A DNA stretch of 64,000 bases, taken from the NCBI GenBank assembly GCA_934045905.1, contig OW203763.1, forward strand, positions 41,693,172-41,757,171. Reading direction: 5' to 3'. How positions within the stretch are numbered: position 1 is the first letter of the stretch; every line of letters starts with the position of its first letter. The notes beneath the pieces were generated by a model. It saw only the letters and a program-made list of their open reading frames with translations, did not search any database and was not told where the DNA came from. This DNA is from Leuctra nigra. Its lineage: Eukaryota > Arthropoda > Insecta > Plecoptera > Leuctridae. Made by a program: the position numbers and the translations under genes. Of the stretch, positions 23,999 through 35,219 are shown in pieces.

Positions 23999-26900
23999 TC
24001 ATTGAGGGTCTTCTTCTCCTTGGAACGGCTTCAGATCCTTTACATGCCAATTGCCGATTGACTTCCCTCGATCATTCACCAGCTGATACACCAGCGGGGA
24101 CAGTTTCCTCTGGATCTGGAAAGGTCCAACGTACTTGGGAGCGAGCTTGGACGTGAAATCCTCCGTTGCATCGGACTGTGCGTAGCTCCTCTTCCATACC
24201 AATTGGCCTTCTTGGTATTCCGTGGGTCTTCGGCGGAGATCATATATCTTCTTGTTCACCTCGAAGGCTTTCTTCAGTCTTGCGCGGACATCTCGATACA
24301 CGTTGCCGAGTTCTTCGTTCTGACCCACGATCGTATCCCTGGTGTCAAATTCGAGAGTTGTGTCCTTCTCACCCCGAACACACTCGCTAAAGATCTTTCC
24401 TGAAAGGAAAATCTCTCGTCCAAAGTTCAAGAAATTCGGGCTGTGACCGGTCACCTGATGCACAGACGATCGCAAAGCCATTCCAAGCTTACTTAAGTCT
24501 CTATCCCAATGGCGATGGTTCGACTTCACGTAACTTGCAATCATGGTCTTCACAACACGGTTCACCCGTTCAGTGGGGTTCACCTGGGGATGGTAATTGG
24601 GATTGAAGATGGTCTTTACCTCATATCTATCCATCAGGTGCTTGAAAGCCGCACTGACATATTGTGAACCGTTGTCACACCGTATTAACTGTGGGGCACC
24701 ATACATAAGAAAGACATCTTCTTCCAGGTGTCGGAGGATAGATGTGGATGTGGCTTCACGCAGGGGAAATAACAAGGAGAACTTAGTGAAGAAATCGGAT
24801 ATGACTAAAAGATACTTGTGTTGTTTAGTGGATCTAGGAAATGGGCCCATAAGGTCGGATGAGATCATTTGCCAGGGTCTGGACACGGTAATCCGCCGTC
24901 CCATCAGTCCTGCTGGCTTCTGTTGATCGGCCTTAGTTTGCGCACACACTCTGCATCTCCGTACATGTTGATTAATGTCACTTCGCATTCCTGGCCAATA
25001 ATACGTCGTAGTGATCCTCTTCCAGGTCTTGAAGGCTCCGAGGTGACCTGCGTCCTCCGAGTCATGAGCTTCCCGCATTACCTCTCGTCGCAAGTCCTTA
25101 GGGATGACGATCTTCCAAGTGTATTGGTCCCGTATGCTAAGCACATCGTTATCGTACACGTTCCTGTAGAGTTTGTCATTCTCCACCCTCCAGGCGGGAA
25201 AGTCGCGGGGCCTCGCCTCTACGTCGTTCCGCATTCTCTTCCACCATTCATCCTTCACTTCGTCTCCGAAGGTAATCAGGTCGATGGATGGTTTTACTGC
25301 CCGGGACAGAGCGTCCGGCACTAGGTGTTCTTTTCCCTTACGATGAACAATGTCGAAGTCATACCGCTGTAGTCGGATGGCCCACCTCGCTAGCCGTCCC
25401 GTCGGTTCCTTTAGATTGTTCAACCAGAGGAGGGAATGATGGTCCGTTATGATGGTAAACTTGCTCCCTTCTAGATATGGTCTCATTTTCTCAACCGACC
25501 AGATCACTGCCAAACATTCCTTTTCTGTTACCGAAAAGTTCCTCTCCTGCTTAGTTAAGGATCTGCTGTAGTACGCTATGGCCTTCTCTCCCTCGTCCGT
25601 CTCCTGGGATAGCACGCTGCCTATCCCGTAGTCAGACGCGTCTGTTTGAACGAGGAAAGGTTTGGTGAAATCTGGACAGGCCATAATCGGGGCGGACACA
25701 AGCATTTCTTTCACCTTGCGAAAAGCTTCTCCGGCCTCTTCGGTCCACTTCCACTTGATGGATTTCTTGCACAATTGGTGAAGTGGGGCCATGATGACTG
25801 CAAAAGAGGGAATAAACCTCTTGTACCACGAAGCTATGCCAATGAACCGTTTGACTTCCTTGGACGTCTTCGGGGCGGAATATCCCAGGATCGCTTCCAC
25901 CTTCTCAGGATTGACATGCAAACCTCTGTTGTCCACAATATATCCCAGATATCGAAGAGATTCCTTACCGAAATCACATTTGGTCAGGTTGATGGTACGA
26001 TTAGCTCCACGGAGTCGTTGGAGTACCTTTTCGAGGATTTCCAGATGCATCTCATGGTTTGGAGTAGCCACGATGACGTCATCGAGGTACACGAAGACAT
26101 ATGGTTCCAGGTCGTGACCAATAACGTTGTCCACCAGCCGTTGCCACGTAGCTGGGCTATTATGTAAGCCAAAGGGCATTCTGGTAAATTGGAAGAGCCC
26201 GCGTCCAGGTACAGTGAAGGCGGTCTTCTCTTTACTCGACTCATCTAAAGGAACTTGCCAATAAGCACTTTTCAAATCTATTGAGGACAAACATCTCGCT
26301 CCTCGCAGACGATCTAATATGGCAGACATATAGGGCAACGGGTATGCGTCTCGAGTCGTGACCTTGTTAACTTCCCTGAAGTCTACCACGAAACGGAAGG
26401 TACCGTCCTTCTTCTGCTTCAACATGATCGGGGAGGACCAAGCACTGGTGGATTTCTCCACAACTCCAAGTCTGATCATCTCGTCCAACTCCCTGACGAT
26501 CGACTTCGCGACAATCGGGTTCACCGGGTAATACCGTTGTTTTATAGGTAAGGCATCACCGGTATCGATACGATGTTTGACCATATCCGTGCATCCGAGT
26601 GAGCCGTCCGAGCTAGTGTACTTCTCCAACAATCGCCTTAACTCGCGGTGTTCTACCTCAGTCAAGGAAAACACTCCACAAGTCAACTCGTTGACCGCAA
26701 GGTCACTAACCTCCTTCGCAGATGAGAACTTCCAGCAACCTGTCAACAGGTTCGGTACAATCTTCATACTTCTCCAAAAGTCAACGCCCAAAATTAGACC
26801 TGATGGAATGCCTAGAACTACGAGTGTAGGAAGAACTCGTATTCTACCTTCCAACTCGAAAGGAATATCTACTTCGAAATCCACTTGACAACAGGTCCCA

Positions 26901-27204
26901 TTGGCGACAGTTACGAATTGATGAGAATTAGTTGTAGTACCCAACCCAAGTCCTGTAAGAATGTCCCAACCTTTTCTACCAATAATGGACCGATTAGCCC
27001 CACTATCGAGCAAACCTTGCATCTCTATTCCCATCACCTTGACTGATAAATAGGCCCTGCTATCACCACTGCACTTCTGCAGAACAAGACTCAGTTGACT
27101 CGTCGTTACTCTCCGGGAAATCACTTCCAACCATTCCTTCCAATTAGCGGCATCGAAGTTCTTCCGGGGGCCATTAGGAGCCGCGTCTACCGACCCCGTC
27201 GGGC
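23999..27204 (-). CDS. pol: Ty3 pol polyprotein (protease, RT, RNase H, integrase)
   Basis: The open frame reaches 27130 upstream and continues without a stop to the gag frameshift site, so its likely entry is by -1 frameshifting and not by its own start (the codon at 27130 is TTG). Counted from 27130, domains are: aspartic protease LLDSGANRS near residue 42; reverse transcriptase with YLDDVIVAT near 347; RNase H with QTDASDYG near 493; integrase HHCC zinc motif (GHLGAFKTW...CRVCAQTK) about 690-730; integrase core SSDLMGPFP, RCDNGSQY and NPTERVNR (D, D, E) about 757-853. The length is normal for Ty3 pol and no disabling stop is seen. The product makes the cDNA and integrates it. No chromodomain was recognised at the C-terminus. 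Confidence 0.93.
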
Positions 27205-28503
27205 GTTTCCCGTCCCGCTACACTTCGGGCACCTCCTCCTAATAACTCCAGTCGTTCCACAACCGTAACAGAAGACATGATTCCTAGCCTCGGGACACTT
27301 GAGAAAAGAGTGGCCAGTCTTACCGCAATTCCAGCAAGTGTTATCAGTAGACTTCTCCGGGAACGTTTTCACGTCAGCATTCTTCTTGGCAGATTCCAGC
27401 ACACTGTTAACAGCGTTGGGTCGTGGCTCGAACCTCTTCATTCTTCCTTGGTACGCCAGATCTGGTTCCATGGAATCACGTTGAGCGCGTGGTGGTTGAT
27501 GTCGTTCTGCTCGCTGCCTCCCAGTCTCTAACTTCTTCCCCATGAGAACAAGTTCTGAAATGGTAGTAATGTCACACAAACTGAGGCGTTCCGTAAAGTA
27601 AGGATCTAGGTTCCTCCTAATAATCTTTAACTGAGCATCAGGCGAAAGAGGTGTCTGAAGTCTAGACATGTAGTTTTTCATAAAGGCTACAAAAAGACCA
27701 ATTCCTTCTTCGGGACCTTGAGTTCTTCGCTTGATTTCTTCCAAAAGGTCCTCGTCATAATCGACAGGTTGAAACTCCGCCTTCAACGGCATTACTAGTT
27801 CCTCCCACGAAGTAACTTCCCCTCTCACAGATCGGTACCAAACTAAAGCGGAACTGGTAAACAGATCAACCGCTTCTTGAAAAACCTCCCTTTCTGAAGC
27901 ATAACGAGATTGTCGGCATTCTTGGACTCGTTCCAAAAACGCACCCACACTTAGGCCTTTCCCATCGCCGCTAAAATGTACGCCCCACTCCCGCACGGGT
28001 ACACGTTTCAATCGTGGAGCAAAATTTGAAGCTTCAGCCGATGAAAATTTAGCCAAAAGTTGGTTTAACAAGAGTGTCGTTTCGTCATCAGTTCTTTCCG
28101 TCGTGGTCACTTTCTCCTCTAGCGCTTTTTCAATGTTGTCAATGTCACGGATTGCCTTAGCGCGTTTGTCTACCAGCACCTTCTCCATGACTTTAATACG
28201 TCCTAAGCGTCGTAACACGTGAGCAAGTCGGGTAGTGATTCGACGGTAATCTGAGTCTGATTTAGAAGTACCAGAATAGGTATCCACGGCGAGTTGAAGT
28301 TCCGTCACCTTGAGTAAGCACGTCTCTAGTTCTGTGTTCGGGTCTAGCACTATCTCGGGGTCAATGGTCGTTACTCCTCCCTTCTCAGTTTTCAGTAGCT
28401 CAGCTAATTTCGTTTTCATTTCTGAAACCGTTGTGCAATCAGTGACTCCTCTGATTCGTAATTCGTGTTCAATTTCGTCTCTATTTAATCGGGTATAATC
28501 CAT
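27187..28503 (-). CDS. gag: Ty3 gag capsid/nucleocapsid protein
   Basis: The start is placed at the ATG at 28503 (MDYTRLNRDE); an upstream in-frame ATG at 28560 would add 19 residues. The N-terminal 100 residues are helical and charged. The middle has the Ty3 capsid-like region (VQECRQSRYASEREVFQEAVDLF...SLSPDAQLKIIRRNLDPYFTERL). The C-terminus has two zinc-knuckle-like motifs: CWNCGKTGHSFLKC is canonical CCHC, whereas CYGCGTTGVIRRRC lacks the His (Val instead). It ends in basic residues. A slippery heptamer lies just before the stop. The protein packages the element RNA. Confidence 0.9.
   Translation of the reverse strand: MDYTRLNRDEIEHELRIRGVTDCTTVSEMKTKLAELLKTEKGGVTTIDPEIVLDPNTELETCLLKVTELQLAVDTYSGTSKSDSDYRRITTRLAHVLRRLGRIKVMEKVLVDKRAKAIRDIDNIEKALEEKVTTTERTDDETTLLLNQLLAKFSSAEASNFAPRLKRVPVREWGVHFSGDGKGLSVGAFLERVQECRQSRYASEREVFQEAVDLFTSSALVWYRSVRGEVTSWEELVMPLKAEFQPVDYDEDLLEEIKRRTQGPEEGIGLFVAFMKNYMSRLQTPLSPDAQLKIIRRNLDPYFTERLSLCDITTISELVLMGKKLETGRQRAERHQPPRAQRDSMEPDLAYQGRMKRFEPRPNAVNSVLESAKKNADVKTFPEKSTDNTCWNCGKTGHSFLKCPEARNHVFCYGCGTTGVIRRRCPKCSGTGNARRGR
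27205..27211 (-). promoter_or_regulatory. Candidate -1 ribosomal frameshift site GGGAAAC
   Basis: On the minus strand the heptamer is in the correct register in gag (codons GGA, AAC), 15 bases before the gag TAG (27187-27189). Slipping by -1 enters exactly the open pol frame, which is the frame relation expected for gag-pol synthesis. GGGAAAC is a known efficient slippery sequence in retroviruses. A downstream stem or pseudoknot was not established. Confidence 0.7.
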
Positions 28504-28699
28504 CTTGAATTGTAGTCTGACAATAATCAAGCGGAAAAATCTGTTCACTTGCATAAACAATCAAAAAATACGCGTCGAAAACCTCATCAAATTCCCTCGA
28601 AACAGTCTAGCGCAAATTCGTTGAGTGGTTGAAGGTCATTCTTGAAGTAAACAATGACTATCACCGTGCGCGCGAGAGTTCCGTAATTCTGCCTCGAGC

Positions 28700-28717
28700 C
28701 CCAGGCGTTGTGCGCCA
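28700..28717 (-). promoter_or_regulatory. Primer binding site
   Basis: On the minus strand TGGCGCACAACGCCTGGG starts two bases after the 5' LTR. The leading TGG is the complement of a tRNA CCA end. The tRNA identity was not assigned. Confidence 0.8.
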
Positions 28718-28719
28718 CT

Positions 28720-29673
28720 TGTAAACTGTGCCCATCACATACCTGGTGATTCGCTGGATGCCGGCTAGCTTGCTTCACCGGGTCGGTCTCGGTAGAGAGG
28801 GGGGGTAAGGGGGCAGAGGGGAAAGGGGAGGCAGTCGGCGAATGCCGGGATGGGCGCCACCTAGTTTCACTTTACAACTAAAAATGACGGGTAGAACTAG
28901 GAACCCTTATTAATGAACAAATGCTTTTATTCCATAAACATAAAACATGTTGGCTTCTCTTTCTCGCTCATACATAAATCCACGTTCCTACAAAACCTGT
29001 AGCCGATCAGACAATAATTATTATACATACAAATCTTCTTCTCTCTCTCTCACTTACATAAATCAACTTTCCCACAACAAAACGCTAGCTGATCAGACAA
29101 TAATTATACATACACTTCTATGGGGCATTTACAAATAACCCCCCCCCCCCCCCCCCCCCCAAAATAACCCTGTGCTCTTCTGGCACGCAGTAAGTCTCTC
29201 TTTTCCACCAATAACTTGTACTCCTGTCCGGATAGGTACCGTAAATCGTATAATGTACAATACCCAGTCCTCGTGGTCACATCACTCAGAGGGCGGATGT
29301 CTCGTTTGGGGTGGATCTTGATGGCGGTGGTCTCGTCACTTCTTGCACGCTCTGGCTGACCCTGCGTCTCCTCAACCACGTGAACCGGAGGCAGTCCCAC
29401 ACACACACTTAAAGTTCTCGAGTAACACAGTTTATCAATAACAATCAGGTTACTTTTACGCTATAATCCCTCTCACACGAGGTAGATCTTATCCCAAAAC
29501 CTCCTCACCACTCCGTGACGTCTCTCTGACTCTCCCTCACGTCCTTTTTTTTCTCCCCCTCCTTCACTTCCGGACCTACTTCCCCTGACTTTCCCTCCCT
29601 CCCGGCCTAAGGGTAGCTAGATGGCGGTAAGGTTTAAATGAGGCGGGAAAGAGGAGGCAGGGAAAACGTTACA
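28720..29673 (-). repeat. 5' LTR of the Ty3 element (954 bp)
   Basis: Same sequence as 22930-23965 but with two copies of the 86-bp unit (29005 and 29091) and a C tract of about 22 near 29139. The length difference of 82 bp equals 86 minus 4. Confidence 0.93.
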
Positions 29674-30938
29674 CGAGGTCATGTTGACTGTTGGAGGACG
29701 TTGTACGATCATGGCAGCTCTGCACTAGGGTGCACGTTGTGGCCCGTACAGAGGGTGGTGATGATGTCACATCGAGGTCGTGTTGACTGTTGGAGGACGT
29801 TGTACGATCATGACAGCTCTGCACTAGGGTGCACGTTGTGGCCCGTACAGAGGGTGGTGATGATGTCATATCGAGGTCATGTTGACTGTAGGAGGACGTT
29901 GTACGAGCATGACAGCTCTGCACTAGGGTGCACGTTGTGGCCCGTACAGAGGGTGGTGATGATGTCATATCGAGGTCATGTTGACTGTTGGAGGACGTTG
30001 TACGATCATGACAGCTCTGCACTAGGGTGCACGTTGTGGCCCGTACAGAGGGTGGTGATGATGTCATACCGAGGTCATGTTGACTGTAGGAGGACTTTGT
30101 ACGATCATGGCAGCTCTGCACTGGGGTGCACGTTGTGGCCCGTACAGAGGGTGGTGATGATGTCACATCGAGGTCATGTTGACTGTTGGGGGCGTCGCTC
30201 GTATGGCATGGCAGCTCTGCACTGGGGTGCACGTTGTGGCCCGTACAGAGGGTGGTGATGATGTCATATCGAGGTCATGTTGACTGTTGGGGGCGTCGCT
30301 CGTATGGCATGGCAGCTCTGCACTGGGGTGCACGTTGTGGCCCGTACAGAGGGTGGTGATGATGTCATATCGAGGTCAGGTTGACAGTAGGAGGACGTTG
30401 TACGACCATGACAGCTCTGCACTAGGGTGCACGTTGTGGCCCGTACAGAGGGTGGTGATGATGTCATATCGAGGTCATGTTGACTGTTGGGGGCATCGCT
30501 CGTATGGCATGGCAGCTCTGCACTGGGGTGCACGTTGTGGCCCGTACAGAGGGTGGTGATGATGTCATACCGAGGTCATGTTGACTGTAGGAGGACGTTG
30601 TACGACCATGACAGCTCTGCACTAGGGTGCACGTTGTGGCCCGTACAGAGGGTGGTGATGATGTCATATCGAGGTCATGTTGACTGTTGGGGGCGTCGCT
30701 CGTATGGCATGGCAGCTCTGCACTAGGGTGCACGTTGTGGCCCGTACAGAGGGTGGTGATGATGTCACATCGAGGTCATGTTGACTGTTGGGGGCGTCGC
30801 TCGTATGGCATGGCAGCTCTGCACTAGGGTGCACGTTGTGGCACGTACAGAGGGTGGTGATGATGTCACATCGAGGTCATGTTGACAGTAGGAGGACGTT
30901 GTACGAGCATGACAGCTCTGCACTAGGGTGCACGTTGT
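29674..30938. repeat. About 100-bp minisatellite, right part
   Basis: Continuation of the 21190-22929 array beyond the Ty3 insertion. The 200-bp two-variant unit is clear at 30180-30860, where the GGGGGCGTCGCTCGTATGGC form alternates with the GGAGGACGTTGTACGA form. It ends within a unit at about 30938. Confidence 0.92.
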
Positions 30939-31097
30939 CCGTCATACGTTAAAATTATTTGAAAAGTCAAAATTTTGGACGTGGGGGGTGACGCTAAAAA
31001 TAAACAGAAAGATGTTAATTGATATCTTATTGACGAATATCAATCTGGAATGATAAAATATTAGGTAAATGTTTTGCTTACAATTAATTGTCAACAG

Positions 31098-31246
31098 TGC
31101 ATTATTGGCATTATCACAATCTAGTAAACTGAAAACCCGTGAGTTTGATCGCCATTTCAATCCAGATTCCTACAAAAAATATGAATGGCTGTGTGGGTGC
31201 GATACAAGGAACGCATTATTCTGTTTCCCTTGTTTACTGTGTGGAG
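31098..31246 (+). pseudogene. Orphan exon with TTF-type zinc finger (ZMYM/hAT-like)
   Basis: Between an acceptor (GTCAACAG) and a donor (GGAG/GTAATG) is an open exon encoding SKLKTREFDRHFNPDSYKK and then YEWLCGCDTRNALFCFPC. The Trp-Leu and Cys pattern resembles the TTF-type finger found at the N-terminus of ZMYM1-like proteins and related hAT transposases. No following exon was recognised up to 31570, so it is probably a fragment. Confidence 0.45.
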
Positions 31247-31575
31247 GTAATGATATCAATTATTCTATTATATTTACTTCGTGTAAAAAGGTTACCCAAC
31301 TGATGCGTATCAAAACGGCATAAAGCCAACGTATTTCGTATTACTCATAATACGAGAATGGATTATTACAAATTGATAATTTTGAGCCAAATTTCTCTAG
31401 AATTGCACAATTCACGGCAATAGTGACCTCATGTGTTGAATTTGCCGTCTGGCGGCTCACTTAATTGTTGTTGCCTTATCGGCTATATCAATTGCCAGGA
31501 AGTTTGTCCAGGAAAGTTTTCCAGGTGGGCGATCCCCAGTGGATCGCGTACAAATGTTACATATCACTGAACACT

Positions 31576-32180
31576 TTAACTTTCACCTGAAAGCTTTCGC
31601 TTTCTGGTAACTGAAGGTCGCATGGTCAGTGTCGCGGATGGTCTTTGGACTCTGTCTTGGGTGGTGGATGAGAGTGTTGCTAGTACTCGGATCTTCGGAT
31701 TCTGTGTATTTTCCAGAGACGCGTAGAACTGCTGGGCGAGTCGTGCAAAATGGTCTGATATTGGTTCCATGTGTGCCAGGTCGTGACGGTCTGCGATTCG
31801 GGTGAAGATAGTTGCGTCCAGCACAATTCGAATTATTTTATTTTGATGAACTTGTATGTCGTGTATGCTGTGTTGTGAGGCGCATCCAGCCCAGATGGGG
31901 GCTGCGTATGAGAGGGTAGGTATAGCAAAATCGTTTTATAAAGTTGCAGCTTTGTTTCTTGCTTGAGGTTTCTTGACTTGAATAGTGGATATAATGAGGC
32001 TAGTTTCCCGTTCGCTCTAGATAGGACCTCGTAATGTGATTTGTCAATCTTAAGCCGCGATCAAGATGAAGTTCTAGGTATTTGTACGATGAGGCCCATT
32101 GTACTACTTTGTCTTTCAAAAGTAGGTCTTGGGTAGCGCTTTGTCTTCCTCTTCCAAATAGTATGGCTTGTGTCTTATTT
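31576..32180 (-). pseudogene. Decayed Jockey-like LINE reverse transcriptase 3' fragment
   Basis: The minus-strand frames hold NKTQAILFGRGRQ...YKYLELHLDRGLRLTNHI, resembling the region after the RT catalytic site. In another frame DLAHMEPISDHFARLAQQFY...SLENTQNPKIRVLATL resembles Jockey-group C-termini. Frames are shifted and interrupted and the catalytic block is missing, so it is dead. A perfect-looking hairpin occupies its 5' edge. Confidence 0.6.
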
Positions 32181-32208
32181 GGAAGAGAAAGACAAAGCGC
32201 TACCCAAG
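32128..32208. repeat. Near-perfect 33-bp inverted repeat (hairpin)
   Basis: Arms 32128-32160 and 32176-32208 are reverse complements with one mismatch, separated by 15 bp. The arm begins CTTGGGTAGCGCTTTGTCTT. Confidence 0.92.
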
Positions 32209-32875
32209 CAACAGTGAGAAATATGCGTACTATGAAGTAATGGGCGGTGACGTCACCATAGACGCATTTAAACACGCGCGCTCTGCTGGGGCCGTTTCCT
32301 CGTTTGAAGTTCCACATAACTTCGACGAATTTCGTCAGTAAAGTGTGTTCAATTGAATAATTTGTAAATCATTCAATCTCATCAGTTGGAGACTGAATAT
32401 ATTCATAAAGTAGCCCTTGAGCGTAGCCCATGTGAACGTGATAAAGAAACCCTAAAATGTCTACAATATACTTCTACTATACTGCTTTTGTTGTGATTAA
32501 AAGGACATTTTAATAAGTCTACAGAAGTGCAGTTGAATTTATCGATCTAAAATCTAAAATACCCAAAACACCCCCCCCCCCCCCCCCCCCCTCCATCCGG
32601 CATCACCTTCGTGGTTCTACGAAATTTCGGCCCTGTGCGCCCCTCCATCTCAGAATGCCACCGGCCGCCACTGGTCAACATCAAAATTATCCCTTATTTA
32701 CACCCTCTACAATCCCCCCCCCCCTTCAAGACGCCTGAGATGCAGGCAAGTGAATTTTAACTTAAAAATATGACCCTCTATCAAAATACACAAGTCCGCA
32801 GAGGGGGCAAGATTCCACCCTTATCAGACGATGGAATAGAATTGTTCTTTATTTCTCGGAAATCCTTAATTATTA

Positions 32876-32936
32876 CGGAACAGGTTGGGTGAGTGGTTAA
32901 CGCTCTGAACTTGTATTCCGGATTATTCTGATTTGT
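32876..32936 (+). mobile_element. tRNA-derived SINE head fragment
   Basis: ACGGAACAGGTTGGGTGAGT followed by GGTTAACGCTCTGAACTTGTATTCCGG is nearly the same as the 5' end of the minus-strand SINE at 60431. The sequence stops before box B. Confidence 0.7.
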
Positions 32937-33002
32937 TATGTGATTTTGAAATATTGAAACGCCCTTTCTCAACAATTAATTAACTGAGATGATAGATGTC
33001 AT

Positions 33003-33501
33003 TGGAGTACAATCTGCTTACCATGTTATATCACGTGATTGTGGTATAATCTGCTTACCATGTTATATCACGTGATTGTGGTATAATCTGCTTACCATGT
33101 TCTATCACGTGATTGTGGTATAATCTGCTTACCATGTTCTATCACGTGATTGTGGTATAATCTGCTTACCATGTTGTATCACGTGATTGTGGTATAATCT
33201 GCTTACCATGTTCTATCACGTGATTGTGGTATAATCTGCTTACCATGTTCTATCACGTGATTGTGGTACAATCTGCTTACCATGTTATATCACGTGATTG
33301 TGGTATAATCTGCTTACCATGTTGTATCACGTGATTGTGGTATAATCTGCTTACCATGTTGTATCACGTGATTGTGGTATAATCTGCTTACCATGTTCTA
33401 TCACGTGATTGTGGTATAATCTGCTTACCATGTTCTATCACGTGATTGTGGTACAATCTGCTTACCATGTTCTATCACGTGATTGTGGTACAATCTGCTT
33501 G
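33003..33501. repeat. 37-bp satellite, 14 units, each with a CACGTG box
   Basis: AATCTGCTTACCATG starts at 33011 and recurs every 37 bp to 33492. Units are nearly identical, with variation mainly in GTTATATC / GTTCTATC / GTTGTATC. Each junction carries ATCACGTGATT, a palindromic E-box core. No spacers occur, so it is not a CRISPR array. Confidence 0.95.
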
Positions 33502-35219
33502 CCATGAACTCCCATGTAGCCCACTCAGGCGCAGCATTGACGCAGCTCAGGCCCGAGACAAAACAAAACACTGAGCTCAATGTGAGCCGAGATCACTTAG
33601 TGGAGAACTACTGTGATTCTATTGAACTAGAGAAGTGAATGATTCGGTTTCTCCGTCTGTTTGAAAAAGGGGATCGTTTAATGATTTTATTTTGATAATT
33701 GTGCCACCGCCGCGGCGTCATGAGCCCCACGTTGGGACGTCATTTGCCACGGCTGTCCCAGGACAGGGTGAACGCTCTCTAGGGTGAACTGGTCCGGCTA
33801 GTTCCTCAGTCGGGACTCGGGTCGTAGATACGTGAGGCAGAAAGTCGTACAAGTTATAACAATGGAGTGAGGACTGGTTGAAATAGGTGCATCATACGTA
33901 AATAAAAAGTTGAATGGTAACACCCACGTCTCGGGGTTTATTAACCCCACCCCCACCGTACAATGAAACGGCGAACAGAATGATAGTAAACTAAATGTGA
34001 TATTGATTGTACAGAAAAAAAAGTAATGAGACATATTATCTCTGAAGTTACTATTAAAATTGAACAATGCAAGAAACAAGGAAAGATAATGAAATAATAA
34101 AGTGAGGCAAAAGCCTGACTTACCAGATCTCTTTCTTCTCGAGAAACTACACACAATGTCAAAATGGGCTGTGACCGTGTCGTGATCAGCACGCATTTAG
34201 TCTGATATTATACTCATACTCTTACAACAACATCAAATAGTACAAATAAAAATGCGTTCCCAGCGCGACAGAAAATAAAACATAAGGTTAGAATTTATTT
34301 TGACAGGCCAAAAGAGAAAACGTGCTACAATCGGAGTTGTCCAGACAGTTTGGACGGACTAACTATAGTGCCGGATCAGGACGCCTAGCACAAAGAACCA
34401 CCAGGGCACGTACTCACGTATATTTCACTAACATCATGCAAAGGCTGTCTCATAAGAGACACACCTTAGCTCCGCACCAGCAAGGATTAAGAAAGGAAAC
34501 GCTGTAAAAATAAAACTATGCAAACTTCTACGACAGTAGAAGAGTAGCCAGAGGGGCACAAGGCCGAACGTTAAATTTTACATTTACCCTGAGTATAATG
34601 TGCCGTGGTAGATCTGTGTCCGTCCTCGCTGCTGGTCAACTCCGAAAGAGGTCGAGATAGGGACCTCGATTTACCAGCAAGACAATAACAAATACGTCAC
34701 CATAGAACATTCTCCCCCTGCGGCGATTCCGACCCCTGATCTGCACAGTCGTCACAAGAGTCAAAGCGGCCGTGAGCGACCTTGAACTATCGATGCACAA
34801 TCTCTCGGCGTACCGAGTAACAATTACAGATATGAACAAGATAACGACTGGCGCGAAAAACCAAACTGTTACAATTGATCTATTTTAGGAAAGAATAACA
34901 CGCACTGCTCCTTGATCACTTGCTAATCATTAGGTTTGTCTTGACCTAGCCAGATCGTTGGTTCTATTTGGCAGGATATGTCTCATTTTATGATCTTCTT
35001 TATTTCACACTTTCCCAAACCAAATGAATGGTAATTCTGATTCTGACATTTGGTAAGCATGCCAAGAACAAAAATATGATAGCACAGAAATAGTAAAAAA
35101 TATACTCTTCCCATACTTAAGTTTTGCTCACACTATGATGACATAATTAGAAAAATCATTACTGGGTGGAAGTTGCAAAATACACAGGCGCGTAGGAAGA
35201 GGGGGGGAGTGGGGTTTAA
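33502..35219. other. Spacer without recognised genes
   Basis: Mixed-composition DNA. Open frames here (for example minus 33798-34196) show no family motif, Met context or splice pattern that would support a gene. Confidence 0.4.

Larger units (their letters stand above)
22930..29673 (-). mobile_element. Complete Ty3-type LTR retrotransposon
   Basis: Two near-identical LTRs (22930-23965 and 28720-29673) with TG...CA ends flank gag and pol on the minus strand. A primer binding site lies next to the 5' LTR and a polypurine tract next to the 3' LTR. The 4-bp duplication CGAG marks integration into the 100-bp minisatellite. Gag and pol are open, and domain order is protease, reverse transcriptase, RNase H, integrase, which is the Ty3 order. 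There is no envelope ORF. By eye the LTRs differ mainly in copy number of an 86-bp repeat and in poly-C length, so the insertion is very recent. Confidence 0.95.

Noticed and set aside
22930..29673. Errantivirus-like element with an envelope gene
   Set aside because: No ORF lies between pol and the 3' LTR; the polypurine tract follows pol by only about 20 bases.
33003..33501. Regularly spaced 37-bp repeats resembling a CRISPR array
   Set aside because: Units are directly contiguous with no variable spacers, and the context is a eukaryotic genome.
33798..34196. Minus-strand 132-codon ORF
   Set aside because: Composition typical of a chance frame; no domain, splice or repeat context.
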